Source: Oscillospiraceae bacterium
GTDB lineage: Bacteria; Bacillota; Clostridia; Oscillospirales; Oscillospiraceae
Length of the DNA stretch: 64,000 nt
Assembly (NCBI GenBank): GCA_009780175.1
Contig: WRAO01000006.1
Location: 1 to 64,000, forward strand
Direction: 5' to 3'
The notes under the pieces are model-generated. The model was given only the letters and a program-made list of their open reading frames with translations. It had not been told where the DNA came from and did not search any database. The first letter of the stretch is position 1. Each line of letters begins with the position of its first letter. The position numbers were made by a program, and so were the translations under genes. This document shows positions 1-8,265 of the stretch, piece after piece.

Positions 1-132
1 CGAAGTGAGCGGCTTATGTTCCCACACGCAAACCACAAAATCCTGTAATGTTGGAATTTTTTCTGTGGTGTATCTAAAATATCTCTTATAATTCGGATTC
101 GTTAGATAAGGTACTTGAACCGGGTTGTACAT
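1..132 (-). CDS. 5' end of an unidentified gene, possibly AraC-family regulator (partial)
   Basis: Minus-strand reading frame entering the window from the left; 44 codons are visible from ATG at 132 to the window edge with no stop. A GGGGA Shine-Dalgarno-like sequence lies about 8 bases before the ATG. The visible protein begins MYNPVQVPYLTNPNYKRYF and continues to DFVVCVWEHKPLTS. A hydrophobic segment followed by a Trp near residue 37 resembles the N-terminal sensing domain of some AraC-type regulators (positions like CIWE), but this is weak. The rest of the gene, including any DNA-binding domain, is outside the window. Confidence 0.6.
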   Translation of the reverse strand, partial: MYNPVQVPYLTNPNYKRYFRYTTEKIPTLQDFVVCVWEHKPLTS

Positions 133-625
133 TCTATATTCCCCACAATTATTCGAGTTATTGAGTTGCTAGATCAAATATAAAATTCCTACGTCACCTG
201 CCGCAAAGACAGGCAACGACCAAAATGATTATACCACCCCACCAATCAAACGTCCACCGCATACTGTCATGTTGGCCTGGGGTTCAGGGGGCGGCAGCTT
301 ACCCCTGATTTTGAACCGACAGGTTCAAAAAGCTCCCAGCGGGGCGCACACGTTCGTTAGAACGTATAAGTGCGCTATTGGTATAATCACACCAACGGAC
401 TTGGGATATGCTACCGCCCTTATTCGGCAAAACAGGGGCAAGGTGTTCTTATTTGCAGAGGTTCACATGCTGAACAAGGAGAAACGACGTCCCAGCCACA
501 TGCTAGAACGCCGTTTTTTGCTTCTTTGGGTTATCAGCCCACGGATTCACTGCAAATGAGCCGCCTACTCTGCTGCAATAGTAGTGGTTTATCAAAACTA
601 CCCTTTACAGCATAAGCCATTTGCA
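133..625. other. gene-free stretch with several hairpins
   Basis: No convincing gene is seen between the partial gene and rtcB; the short reading frames here have no family resemblance or ribosome-binding site. Three hairpins are visible: 309-330 (9-bp perfect arms, 4-base loop), 344-375 (two helices of 6 bp separated by a 4-base bulge, GTTA loop) and 378-394 (5 bp). A plus-strand extended -10 (TGGTATAAT, 379-387) sits between them. This could be an RNA gene or the remains of a mobile element; I cannot tell which. Confidence 0.35.
228..236 (-). promoter_or_regulatory. possible extended -10 promoter for the gene at 1-132
   Basis: The minus strand reads TGGTATAAT here, an extended -10 element about 95 bases before the ATG at 132. 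The -35 region (251-256, TGGACG) is poor. The same 11-mer, TGGTATAATCA, occurs on the plus strand at 379-389. Confidence 0.3.
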
Positions 626-652
626 TACTTTTTTGCGTCGCGCAAAAAAGTA
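626..652. repeat. 12-bp perfect inverted repeat downstream of rtcB
   Basis: Arms TACTTTTTTGCG (626-637) and CGCAAAAAAGTA (641-652) are separated by TCG. It lies about 85 bases after the rtcB stop codon. The T-run is inside the arm rather than after it, so it is not a classical terminator. It looks like a small dispersed palindromic element that may protect mRNA 3' ends. Confidence 0.5.
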
Positions 653-736
653 GGTCGCCTCAGCGCAACGAGCATTGCGAGCCGCGGGCTCAGTAAAAAA
701 CGGCGCATGGAACATGCAACGCGGCCAAAAGAACAA

Positions 737-1879
737 CTACTCCCCCGCCTTAAAGTTATACGTCGGGCGCACTCGCGCCATAATCTCCGCTGTCGGTCCG
801 ATATGGCGCGTGATGGCATCCATGCTCTTATAGGCCATGGGGGCTTCATCCAAGGTTTGTTTGGTAACGGATTTTGTAAAAATGCCCTGCATCTCGGCGA
901 CATAGTCGGTCATGGAGAGGGCTTTGAACGCCGCCATACGGCTCATGAGGCGGCCCGCGCCGTGGGGGGCGGAATAGTTCCAATCGGGGTTGCCTTTGCC
1001 GATGCAGATGAGACTGCCGTCTCGCATGTTGATGGGGATGAGGAGGCGTTCGCCTGCTTTGGCGGATACCGCGCCTTTGCGGAGGATCATGGAATCGGTG
1101 TCGATATAGTTGTGAATAGTGGTAAAACGGTCTGTTTCAGTAAGGCCCACGCCAGTGAGGATGACTTCAGTCATGGCTTTGCGGTTTAGGGTGGCGAACT
1201 GTTGGATGAGCTTCATGTCGTGGATATAGTTGTCAAACAGGGCGCCGCTGACGTAGGTGAGGTCGCTGGGAAGGTCGTTTTTGTCGCCCTTTTCCACCGC
1301 TCTGCGCTGTTTTTGGGACATGCCGAAGAGGGATTTGCAGGCGGCTTCTTGGTAATATTCGGCGACTTCCGTGCCGATGTGGCGGCTGCCGGAGTGGACG
1401 ACGAGGTAGAGGGCGCCTTTTTCGGATTTGGCGACTTCGATGAAGTGGTTGCCGCCGCCGAGAGTGCCGATGCTACGACGGGCGCGGGCGAGATCGACGT
1501 CTCGGACGCAGCGGAGGGCTTCTAGGTCGATCTGTTCGTTATAGGGGTGGTGGGTTTTGCGGATGTCTCGTCCGGAGGGGATTTGTTTGCGGATGAGGTT
1601 GTCTAGCGCGGCGTAGTTGATGTTGCGCTCGGCGAGTTGGACCGTCTCCATGCCGCAGCCGATGTCTACGCCGACCATGCCGGGGACGATTTTGTCGGAG
1701 ATGGTCATGGTTGTGCCGATGGTGCAGCCCATGCCGGCGTGGACGTCCGGCATGACGCAGATTTGGCTGTCGGCGAATTCTGGGCGGTCGCAGACGGTTT
1801 TGATCTGGGTTTCAGCGGTGGGTTCGAGGGCGTCAGTGTAGCAGATGGCGGTGTTGTGGGCGCCGGGGATGTGGATCAT
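737..1879 (-). CDS. rtcB: RNA-splicing ligase RtcB
   Basis: RtcB joins RNA 2',3'-cyclic phosphate or 3'-phosphate ends to 5'-OH ends using GTP and Mn(II), acting in RNA repair in the cytoplasm. The 380-residue product shows the family motifs in order: MPDVHAGMGCTIG, GVDIGCGM (metal-binding Cys), LGGGNHFIEV, VVHSGSRHIG, SAKAGERLLIPINMRDGSLI and SAPHGAGRLMSR (region of the guanylated His). I place the start at 1879 (MIHIPGAHN) because AGAGGTG lies 5 bases before it; an in-frame ATG ten codons upstream lacks a ribosome-binding site. Length is in the shorter class of the family. No archease partner is adjacent. The gene appears monocistronic. Confidence 0.93.
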   Translation of the reverse strand: MIHIPGAHNTAICYTDALEPTAETQIKTVCDRPEFADSQICVMPDVHAGMGCTIGTTMTISDKIVPGMVGVDIGCGMETVQLAERNINYAALDNLIRKQIPSGRDIRKTHHPYNEQIDLEALRCVRDVDLARARRSIGTLGGGNHFIEVAKSEKGALYLVVHSGSRHIGTEVAEYYQEAACKSLFGMSQKQRRAVEKGDKNDLPSDLTYVSGALFDNYIHDMKLIQQFATLNRKAMTEVILTGVGLTETDRFTTIHNYIDTDSMILRKGAVSAKAGERLLIPINMRDGSLICIGKGNPDWNYSAPHGAGRLMSRMAAFKALSMTDYVAEMQGIFTKSVTKQTLDEAPMAYKSMDAITRHIGPTAEIMARVRPTYNFKAGE

Positions 1880-2064
1880 GGGGGCACCTCTATTCGGAAT
1901 AGTTTTCAAGCGCGAGTTATTGTAAGAATCCGGCTGTCAATATTAAGTTGTTTTGTTCAAATACGCCCGGTAGCACGGTGTCGACGCCATGCCCTGAATG
2001 TTGTCGAAAGGCTGAGGATACACCGGGAATCTTCCACCGGCTGGGGATGGCCACATAATGTAGA

Positions 2065-2115
2065 GTATCTAGCTCTTACAACACAAGTATTGCAAGTGTT
2101 GTAAGAGCTAGATAC
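2065..2115. repeat. perfect 20-bp inverted repeat
   Basis: Arms at 2065-2084 and 2096-2115 are exactly complementary, with an 11-base loop. It lies 14 bases beyond the stop of the ABC permease gene and about 185 bases upstream of rtcB. No T-run follows on either strand, so it is not a standard intrinsic terminator; it could stabilise the 3' end of the ABC operon mRNA. Confidence 0.7.
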
Positions 2116-2128
2116 AAGGTGAATTTTC

Positions 2129-3253
2129 TCATACCCCCCGCCTCTCGTTCCTCCACGGAAAGCAAACCCCCAACAACCCCGTTCCAACCCCTGCCAACAC
2201 TACCAGCGGCCACAGCGCACCACTCGCCAGCCCATACAACATCTGTCCCTGCGGAGTCAGTAGGGATAGTATGCGCAATCCCGGCGAAAGGGCGCCCAAA
2301 TCTAGGAAAACGCCGCCGAGGATGCTGGTGAAGAGGGCGAGGAGGGGGGCCATGACGTCCATGGAGCCGGCTTCTTGGAGTTTGGAGAGGGCGAGGCAGA
2401 TGCCGACGAGGCAGTAGAGGTAGGCGAAGAGGAAGAGGAGTTCGCGCAGAGACAAAGACCGCGACGCGAGATAGGCCAGCAGGAGGATGACGCTGCCAAT
2501 CCCAAAGAGTAAGCCAACGTCACCCCAAAAGGAGCGCGCCGCGCCCTGCGGAATAACGCCCATGCGCGTTGCCACCCGCCGCGTGTCGGGCTGGGCGAAC
2601 CATTGGCTGAGGGAGAGGAGGACTAGAATCAGCACCAGCGCGACGAAGCCGAGGTAGCTTGTGGACATACGGTCTTCCTGCGTGCTCTGGACACCGGCGG
2701 GAGGTGTTGTGTGGTAGGAGAAGGCGTAGAGGGGGTGGGCGTTTTCTTCGAATTCGGCGATGAGGGCCCGCAGCTCGGCTTCCGTGGCTGGGATTCCGAG
2801 ATCTTCGAGTTCGCCCGCGGCGCGGAGGAGGATGCGCTGTGCGATCACGCGGCCCGCGATCAGCTCGCGGGCGGCGGTCCGGGACGTGGCGTTTTGGGCG
2901 CTGTCGTAGAACAAGGGCAGACGCGTGCCATCGGTCAAAGCCGCGGCATACCCTGCGCCGATGGTCAGAATACCCTCTACATTGCCGCGCGCGAGCATCA
3001 GTTGGGCGGAGGATTCGTCTGACACGGAGAGCGTCACACCCGCTAGGGCGCGGAGGTCGTCGGTGAGCGAGGCAGACAAGCGGCTCTCGTCCAAATCGAC
3101 TACGGCGAGACGCAGTGTCTCTGCTCCCGCAGCTGTTGTGATGGTGTGGGCGATGTGGAAGCAGAAAAATAAGGTCAGCAGAAGGAAGAGGAGCAGGCTG
3201 ACACTGCCGATCATGGCTTTTAGGCGAAAGAATAGGATGGATGCTTGCTTCAT
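2129..3253 (-). CDS. ABC-2 type transporter permease (second of two)
   Basis: A 374-residue membrane protein with the ABC-2 exporter permease layout: one N-terminal membrane segment (about residues 14-36, SVSLLLFLLLTLFFCF), an extracytoplasmic domain of about 140 residues beginning LRLAVVDLDESRLSASL, then about five or six hydrophobic segments towards the C-terminus. The start overlaps the stop of the preceding permease gene by 4 bases, which implies translational coupling. With its partner it probably forms a heterodimeric pore for the ATPase encoded at 4437-5093. The substrate is not apparent. Confidence 0.82.
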   Translation of the reverse strand: MKQASILFFRLKAMIGSVSLLLFLLLTLFFCFHIAHTITTAAGAETLRLAVVDLDESRLSASLTDDLRALAGVTLSVSDESSAQLMLARGNVEGILTIGAGYAAALTDGTRLPLFYDSAQNATSRTAARELIAGRVIAQRILLRAAGELEDLGIPATEAELRALIAEFEENAHPLYAFSYHTTPPAGVQSTQEDRMSTSYLGFVALVLILVLLSLSQWFAQPDTRRVATRMGVIPQGAARSFWGDVGLLFGIGSVILLLAYLASRSLSLRELLFLFAYLYCLVGICLALSKLQEAGSMDVMAPLLALFTSILGGVFLDLGALSPGLRILSLLTPQGQMLYGLASGALWPLVVLAGVGTGLLGVCFPWRNERRGV

Positions 3254-4440
3254 CTACGTATATACCTCCCGTTCCGCAGGAGTAACAGCGCGAGGAGTGT
3301 GCAGACAAAGGCGGCGGCGAGGAGGGGCCAGATCAGAGCGAAGATGCCGCCTGTGGAAAAGCCGAGGCCGATCCCCGAAAGGCCTGTGATGAGGTAGTAA
3401 GGGATGGTAAAGCGGCTGAGGGTTTGCAGGGCCGTCGGGAGCATTTGGATCGGGTAGAGGCCGCCGCCGAGGACGAGAAAGAGGAGCAAAATCAGATTCC
3501 CGACCAATTGGGAGCGGGCGGGGTCTTGGACGAGTGTGCTAATCAAGAGGAAGAAGGCGAAGGAGGCGAGGAAGCAGAGGAGAAACAAGAGAAAGGCGGG
3601 GCCAAAGGAGAATGGGAAAATGAGCGCCGTGAGCAGCGCCCACACGAAGAAACAAATCAAAAATGCCGTGAGGCCTTTTGATAGAATAAACTGGGGTAAA
3701 GACCCGCCCTTCGCCAGATAGCGGGGCAAGATGCCGATACGCATCTCCTCCGGCAACGTTTTCAGGATACAGAGCGGGATGAAGAGCAAAAATAGGGATA
3801 GGATCGCGCCATAGAGGAAGAGGGCCGTATCAGTTGCGTCGTCCAGAAGGGTTTGCTCGGGGGCGAATACGCCTTGGCGGCCCAGCGCGTCCGCGACGAT
3901 GAGGAGCGAGGCTTGCCAATAGAGTTCTTGTCGTGCCGCGTCGTCCAACTCGCCGTATTGCAGGGTGTGCACGGCCCACATCATCTGCTGATTTTCGCTG
4001 ATGATGTCCATGACGGAGGAGAGGATGGCGCGGAAAATGGTCGTCTCGAGGGGCATGTTGGCGTTTAAGGTGATCTCCACCGTATAGTTGCGCATGTCGT
4101 AGAGGGAGAAGAAAAAGTCTTGCGGCAGGGTCAAAACCGCGGCTACGCCGAGGGTGGCGATGAGTTGTTCGTCTGGTTCGTCTCCTGCGTGATAGACTGT
4201 GTCAAAGAGTTCGATGTCTTCGATTTGGTCGATTAGCATGCGGGACATGATGGTATCGTCCAAATCGCGGATGGCGATGGGGAAGCTTGGGACCGCCGCC
4301 CGCTGATTGGCGAGGTCCGCCATGCCGAAGAACATGACGGCCGAGAGCAAAATCGGAAGCAGCAACATGGCAACCGCCCGTCCCCCGCTTCCGATTAAGA
4401 GGCGAATATCTTTTTGGATAGAGGCGAGAAGTCCGTTCAT
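3250..4440 (-). CDS. ABC-2 type transporter permease (first of two)
   Basis: A 396-residue permease with the same layout as its neighbour: N-terminal membrane segment (AVAMLLLPILLSAVMFFGMA), extracytoplasmic domain starting FPIAIRDLDDTIMSRMLIDQ, then a cluster of membrane segments from about residue 205 onward. The repeated VxDLDD/IRDLDD start of the outer domain shows that the two permeases are paralogues. Four-base overlaps on both sides tie it to the ATPase and the second permease. Family knowledge supports drug, lipid or peptide export; nothing here fixes the substrate. Confidence 0.83.
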   Translation of the reverse strand: MNGLLASIQKDIRLLIGSGGRAVAMLLLPILLSAVMFFGMADLANQRAAVPSFPIAIRDLDDTIMSRMLIDQIEDIELFDTVYHAGDEPDEQLIATLGVAAVLTLPQDFFFSLYDMRNYTVEITLNANMPLETTIFRAILSSVMDIISENQQMMWAVHTLQYGELDDAARQELYWQASLLIVADALGRQGVFAPEQTLLDDATDTALFLYGAILSLFLLFIPLCILKTLPEEMRIGILPRYLAKGGSLPQFILSKGLTAFLICFFVWALLTALIFPFSFGPAFLLFLLCFLASFAFFLLISTLVQDPARSQLVGNLILLLFLVLGGGLYPIQMLPTALQTLSRFTIPYYLITGLSGIGLGFSTGGIFALIWPLLAAAFVCTLLALLLLRNGRYIRR

Positions 4441-5093
4441 CGTGCCTCTCCCCTCTTGTGGAGGGCGACGATTTTCCCTTTTTCCAGCGTGAGAATCCGG
4501 TCGCTTACCCGTTCTAATTCATCGTCTCTGTGGCTGATAAACACCACCGTCACGCCTTGTTTGCGCATGCGTTCCATGATGGAGAGCATGACCTCCACAG
4601 AAGGCACATCCGCGCCGACGGTCGGCTCGTCCAATAATAAGAGGCGCGGGGTGACTAGGAGGGCCGCCGCGAGATTGAGGCGTCTGCGCATGCCGCCGGA
4701 ATAGGACTGGACGCGGACATCTGCCTTGTCGGAGAGCCCGACTTCTTGCAAGAGCCAGTCGATTCGCAACTTCTTTTGCGCGCCGCGCAGGCCGTAGATC
4801 CCGGCCCAGAATTCGAGGTTATGTCTGCCGCTGAGGCCTTCATAGAGGGCGATGTCCTGCGGCACGTAGCCGATGGCCTTTTGAATTTCGGCGGGCATTT
4901 GGATCGAGCCGGAATCTGCCTTGGCAATCCCGGCTATGAGCTTCAGCAGGGTAGATTTACCGGCCCCGTTTGCCCCGCGGATGCCAAAAATCTCTCCGCG
5001 ACGCAAAACGAGCGACAAAGGCCCAAGCACGGTGCTTGAGCCATGTCGCTTCGTGATTTCTTGGAGGGTGCAAATTGGCGAGTTCTGTTCCAT
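4437..5093 (-). CDS. ABC transporter ATP-binding protein
   Basis: A 218-residue nucleotide-binding subunit. Walker A is GANGAGKST (near residue 40), the Q-loop region is VPQDIALYEGLSG, the signature is YSGGMRRRLNLAAALL, and Walker B is LLLLDEPTVGAD with the H-loop in VVFISH. It belongs to the CcmA/NatA-like group that drives ABC-2 exporters. It starts 4 bases after the stop of the zinc-ribbon protein gene and overlaps the first permease gene by 4 bases, so all four genes form one transcription unit. Confidence 0.9.
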   Translation of the reverse strand: MEQNSPICTLQEITKRHGSSTVLGPLSLVLRRGEIFGIRGANGAGKSTLLKLIAGIAKADSGSIQMPAEIQKAIGYVPQDIALYEGLSGRHNLEFWAGIYGLRGAQKKLRIDWLLQEVGLSDKADVRVQSYSGGMRRRLNLAAALLVTPRLLLLDEPTVGADVPSVEVMLSIMERMRKQGVTVVFISHRDDELERVSDRILTLEKGKIVALHKRGEAR

Positions 5094-5097
5094 TGGA

Positions 5098-6855
5098 TTA
5101 GAAGAGTCCCATCAATAGCGAGGTGAAGAGGCCTTCTAAATGCCACTCCAAATCATCGAGCAAGTCTTCGAAGAACCACTCTAGTTCCAAGAGAGATAGG
5201 CCGGATAAATCAACCGCCGGTGTCGCGGGCCATGCGACAGTGGACGGGGCATCGGTGGAGTGCATGTTCAGGAAGACGCTGCTGATGCCAAGGCCCAAGG
5301 CGTCCAGCCCGTAGATGGTGAGCACATGGTCGCTTCCGCCGCCTTGCGCTGCGGACACGGCCAAGGAGAAGTTTGCGATGGATGTGCCGCGATCCATGAT
5401 ATCTATTTCGTATCTCCCGTATGGAATCCCGAGGATAGACTCATTGCGGCGGTCGATCTGGTAGCTGACGTCCATAAAGGCATCCGAAGGCCGCACGGGG
5501 AATCCGAATCTGTCTTGGAAGTAGCCGCGCAGGGTGCCGTCGAAGGCGGAGCCGCTTACGGTCATTTCGTTGCGGAAGGAAACCATACCGGTGAACCCGA
5601 GGCCAAAGCCTTCCAGCGTGAACCAATCGGTGCGTGCGCCGCCGCGGCCGGTATTCCCTTCCCAGCGGAAGGTGATTCTTTGTCTGCCGACCTCGAAGGG
5701 GAACTCGACTTCGATTTCTTGCAAAAGGAGTTGACGTCCGTTCGCGGCGGTGCGCCAGGTGAAGTTGCCCTGTGCCAAAACGCTGGCGGCTTCATCTAAC
5801 ATCGCGTCGTCGATTTCGTCAAAAATCTCAGCCCAGGCTTCCTCGGCAGAGATGTGCCAGCTGGCGGGCAGGGACATCTGCATTTGCGCGTGCTGCTGCG
5901 CGAAGAGCGTGAAGACCACTTCGTCGTCTCTGATGTCTTCGACTAGGGCCGCCAGCATTGTACGGAGGTCCGCCTCATTCGGGGTGAAGGTGTATAGCGT
6001 AGCGGTGACGGATTCTCTCTCGTCAAACAGGGTGACAGTCTCTCGGCTGGAGGTTAGATTATTTGAGTTGACAGCGGCGAGGATGATCTCGCCCCATCTG
6101 CGGAGGAGGACGCCGTATTCGTCGCCGGTCCAGGCGAGCTGGTTTTCCAGGACCGTGAGGAAATCTTCGCCAAGCAGCGTGAGCAGGGACTCGAAGTCTA
6201 TGGTGTAGTGCGCCCAGATGCCGGGGATATAGAGGCCCATGGAGTCTTCCGTGAAGGTCATGGCCGCGTAAAAAATCTCATCTCCAAGGGCGGTGAAGCC
6301 TAGGCCTAGGATAGATTCTGCGTCTGGGTTCGCGTCTATGCCGATTTCGATCGAAAACTGTTCCAGCATAGCGGCGATCATGGCCATTTCAAAGCCGCGG
6401 CCTTCCATACCGGCGGTGAGGATGATGTCTGTCGAGAACGGTTCCGCATCTGCCGACGCGGAGGACATGGAGGCGAGCGGCTCGATGATGGATTGCCGCT
6501 GAATGTCCCGGAAGCTGTCTACCGGAGATGTAAATGTGCCGGTGGAGAAAATCGCTACGGCGGCAGTGCCGAGCACGAGGATACCGACGATGGCGGCAAT
6601 CGCCACTTTGAGGCTGGTCGAAAATCTCTTCTTTTCCGGTGGCGCCTCGAACGTTGCTGGTTCGTACGAATACGCTGTGCGGACAGGCTCTTCCACTGCG
6701 GGTGCGGAAACGGGTTCGCTGACTGTTTCCGCGACGACCGCTTCCACATTCGCCTCTTCCGCCGGCGCCTCTTCGCGTTCGATCGGGTGCTCGCAGTTGG
6801 GGCAGGTTAACTCATCGTCTTCAATGACTTCTCCGCAATTACTACAATACTTCAT
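5098..6855 (-). CDS. zinc-ribbon, single-pass membrane protein of unknown function
   Basis: A 585-residue protein starting at 6855 (MKYCSNCGEV), with GGGAGG 7 bases upstream. Residues 3-25 form a zinc ribbon (CSNC and CPNC pairs). An acidic, Pro/Ala-rich linker follows, then one membrane segment at about 82-103 and an extracytoplasmic region of about 480 residues of unknown fold. The topology (cytoplasmic ribbon, one crossing, large outer domain) is common in Bacillota proteins of unclear role. It is the first gene of the ABC exporter operon, so it may sense or chaperone the exported substrate; that role is inference only. Confidence 0.75.
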   Translation of the reverse strand: MKYCSNCGEVIEDDELTCPNCEHPIEREEAPAEEANVEAVVAETVSEPVSAPAVEEPVRTAYSYEPATFEAPPEKKRFSTSLKVAIAAIVGILVLGTAAVAIFSTGTFTSPVDSFRDIQRQSIIEPLASMSSASADAEPFSTDIILTAGMEGRGFEMAMIAAMLEQFSIEIGIDANPDAESILGLGFTALGDEIFYAAMTFTEDSMGLYIPGIWAHYTIDFESLLTLLGEDFLTVLENQLAWTGDEYGVLLRRWGEIILAAVNSNNLTSSRETVTLFDERESVTATLYTFTPNEADLRTMLAALVEDIRDDEVVFTLFAQQHAQMQMSLPASWHISAEEAWAEIFDEIDDAMLDEAASVLAQGNFTWRTAANGRQLLLQEIEVEFPFEVGRQRITFRWEGNTGRGGARTDWFTLEGFGLGFTGMVSFRNEMTVSGSAFDGTLRGYFQDRFGFPVRPSDAFMDVSYQIDRRNESILGIPYGRYEIDIMDRGTSIANFSLAVSAAQGGGSDHVLTIYGLDALGLGISSVFLNMHSTDAPSTVAWPATPAVDLSGLSLLELEWFFEDLLDDLEWHLEGLFTSLLMGLF

Positions 6856-6876
6856 AATGGCCTCCCTCTTTTTCGC

Positions 6877-6919
6877 GTGATATAATGACAATTATATCAC
6901 AAACTCCATTGCGACGCAA
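6877..6919 (-). promoter_or_regulatory. promoter with palindromic operator for the zinc-ribbon/ABC operon
   Basis: On the minus strand a -35 TTGCGT (6919-6914) is followed after 17 bases by a perfect -10 TATAAT (6896-6891), 36 bases before the start codon at 6855. The -10 lies inside a perfect palindrome, GTGATATAAT/ATTATATCAC (6877-6886 and 6891-6900, 4-base centre). This suggests a dimeric repressor that covers the -10. Confidence 0.7.
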
Positions 6920-6941
6920 CGGAAGCGATAGTACGCCGCCG

Positions 6942-7346
6942 CTATTTTCCGACGCAGGCAACTCTATATTGCACGATCTCCCGGATCAAATCATAGGGAA
7001 CCGGCTGATCCAGTGGCAATTGAATACAGCCCTTGTTTGTTTGATAGGCGGTCAACCGATCGGCAAAGGCGGTTACGGCTTCGTCGCCGGGATAAAACCC
7101 GATGTGGCGCTTGTGCGCGGCGAGTTGGACCAGATTTTTCTTCTGCCAAAAGGTCGGGATATGGCAGGAGATTTTCTCCGTTGCCTCCGGCGCGGCTTCG
7201 CGGATCGCGGCGCAAATGTTCTGCAGGATCGGCTGTACGTCTGGGGCTTGTGTGGAGATGTATTGGTCGATGGTTTCAGGTTTGATACAGTAATGGCTTT
7301 GGTCGGTGTTTTTGAACGTGCGTTTACAGGCTGGACATTCCCACAT
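6942..7346 (-). CDS. YdhG/DUF1801-family protein with N-terminal zinc-finger-like motif
   Basis: A 134-residue protein. Residues from about 35 on match the DUF1801/YdhG-like (frataxin-like fold) family: EATEKISCHIPTFWQKKNLV, HIGFYPGDEAV and a basic/hydrophobic C-terminal helix. Some relatives are described as intracellular iron chaperones. The N-terminus has CPAC plus a later His and Cys (QSHYC), a possible small zinc site. AAGGAG lies in front of the start codon. It sits 18 bases after the amidase gene in the same orientation, so the two may be co-transcribed. Confidence 0.75.
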   Translation of the reverse strand: MWECPACKRTFKNTDQSHYCIKPETIDQYISTQAPDVQPILQNICAAIREAAPEATEKISCHIPTFWQKKNLVQLAAHKRHIGFYPGDEAVTAFADRLTAYQTNKGCIQLPLDQPVPYDLIREIVQYRVACVGK

Positions 7347-7364
7347 AGTAACTTCTCCTTATCT

Positions 7365-8243
7365 CTATTTCAGATATTCTCGCCGCAATTCTACGCGCGC
7401 GGTTTTCTTGGGGTCGACCACTTGGCAAATGCGTACGTCTCCCGCGAGGGAGAGGAGCATTGCGGCTTCGCTTTTTTCGAAGCCATGGGTATTGTATAGG
7501 TATTCCACCATATTCACGACCGCCAGATCGACGGCTTGGTCGAGGTCTTCGTGGGAGGCTAGGGTCATGACGTGGGTGTCGGAGAGGATCATGGGGAGGG
7601 GGAGCGGTTGGTTTTTGATGACATCTACCGTTACCGTTACTTTTCCGGAGACTTCGAGGCCGCTGACGCAGATTTCGCCGTCTGCCATGACGGCGTGCAA
7701 GTCGCCCAATGCGAGGAGGGCGCCGGGGACGTTGACGGGGAGGAGAATGGTCGCGCCTTCTTTGATTTCTTTGCAGTCCATGTTGCCGCCGTGCAGGTCG
7801 GGGATACCGCAAGGGATTGCGCCTTCGGCTGGTGCGACGCCGATGACGCCGATCATTTTGTTGAGGGGGAGGCGGATTTTCTCGGAAAAGAGGGCGAAAT
7901 CGCCTTCGATGGGGATGAGTTTGCTTGCGGGCTCGTCCAGCAGGTGCCCGACCACGCCCATGCCTTTGCCGGTGATGGTGACGCCGGAGGATGGTATCTC
8001 GATTTTTTCGATAGTAACGGATAGGATGTCGCCGGGTTCGGCGCCGGTTACGTAGACGGGGCCTGTGGCGGGGTTGACGCGGGTCCAGTCTAGGGTTTCG
8101 AAACGATCGGCGATGGAGGTGATTTGACCGGAGAGGGCGTCGGCGGTTTCGAACTCGATTTGGCTGTTTGGGGGTATGGTTAAAACGGGGGTGTTTGTGG
8201 GGCTCATGGCGTAGATGACTTGGTCTTTTGTGAGATGGAACAT
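7365..8243 (-). CDS. acetamidase/formamidase family protein
   Basis: A 292-residue FmdA/AmdA-family protein that would hydrolyse short amides to ammonia and the acid. Recognisable segments are GPVYVTGAEPGDILSVTIE, HLLDEPASKLIPIEGDFA, NKMIGVIGVAPAEGAIPCG, HGGNMDCKEIKEGATILLPV (active-site region), ALGDLHAVMADGEICVSGLE and the C-terminal VVDPKKTARVELR. GGGAGG precedes the ATG at a good distance. The true substrate in this organism is not predictable from sequence. Confidence 0.86.
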   Translation of the reverse strand: MFHLTKDQVIYAMSPTNTPVLTIPPNSQIEFETADALSGQITSIADRFETLDWTRVNPATGPVYVTGAEPGDILSVTIEKIEIPSSGVTITGKGMGVVGHLLDEPASKLIPIEGDFALFSEKIRLPLNKMIGVIGVAPAEGAIPCGIPDLHGGNMDCKEIKEGATILLPVNVPGALLALGDLHAVMADGEICVSGLEVSGKVTVTVDVIKNQPLPLPMILSDTHVMTLASHEDLDQAVDLAVVNMVEYLYNTHGFEKSEAAMLLSLAGDVRICQVVDPKKTARVELRREYLK

Positions 8244-8265
8244 GTTGGCATCCTCCCGTGGTTTT

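Noticed and set aside
269..559. Open frame of about 96 codons in the gene-free left region
   Set aside because: No ribosome-binding site, no family resemblance, and it runs across several hairpins.
309..560. Possible end of an IS200/IS605 element or TnpB guide RNA
   Set aside because: The CCCACGG word at 539-545 recalls such ends, but no matching second half, transposase or TnpB remnant could be found.
584..1189. Long plus-strand frame opposite rtcB
   Set aside because: It is the mirror of the well-supported RtcB frame; its sequence is biased low-complexity.
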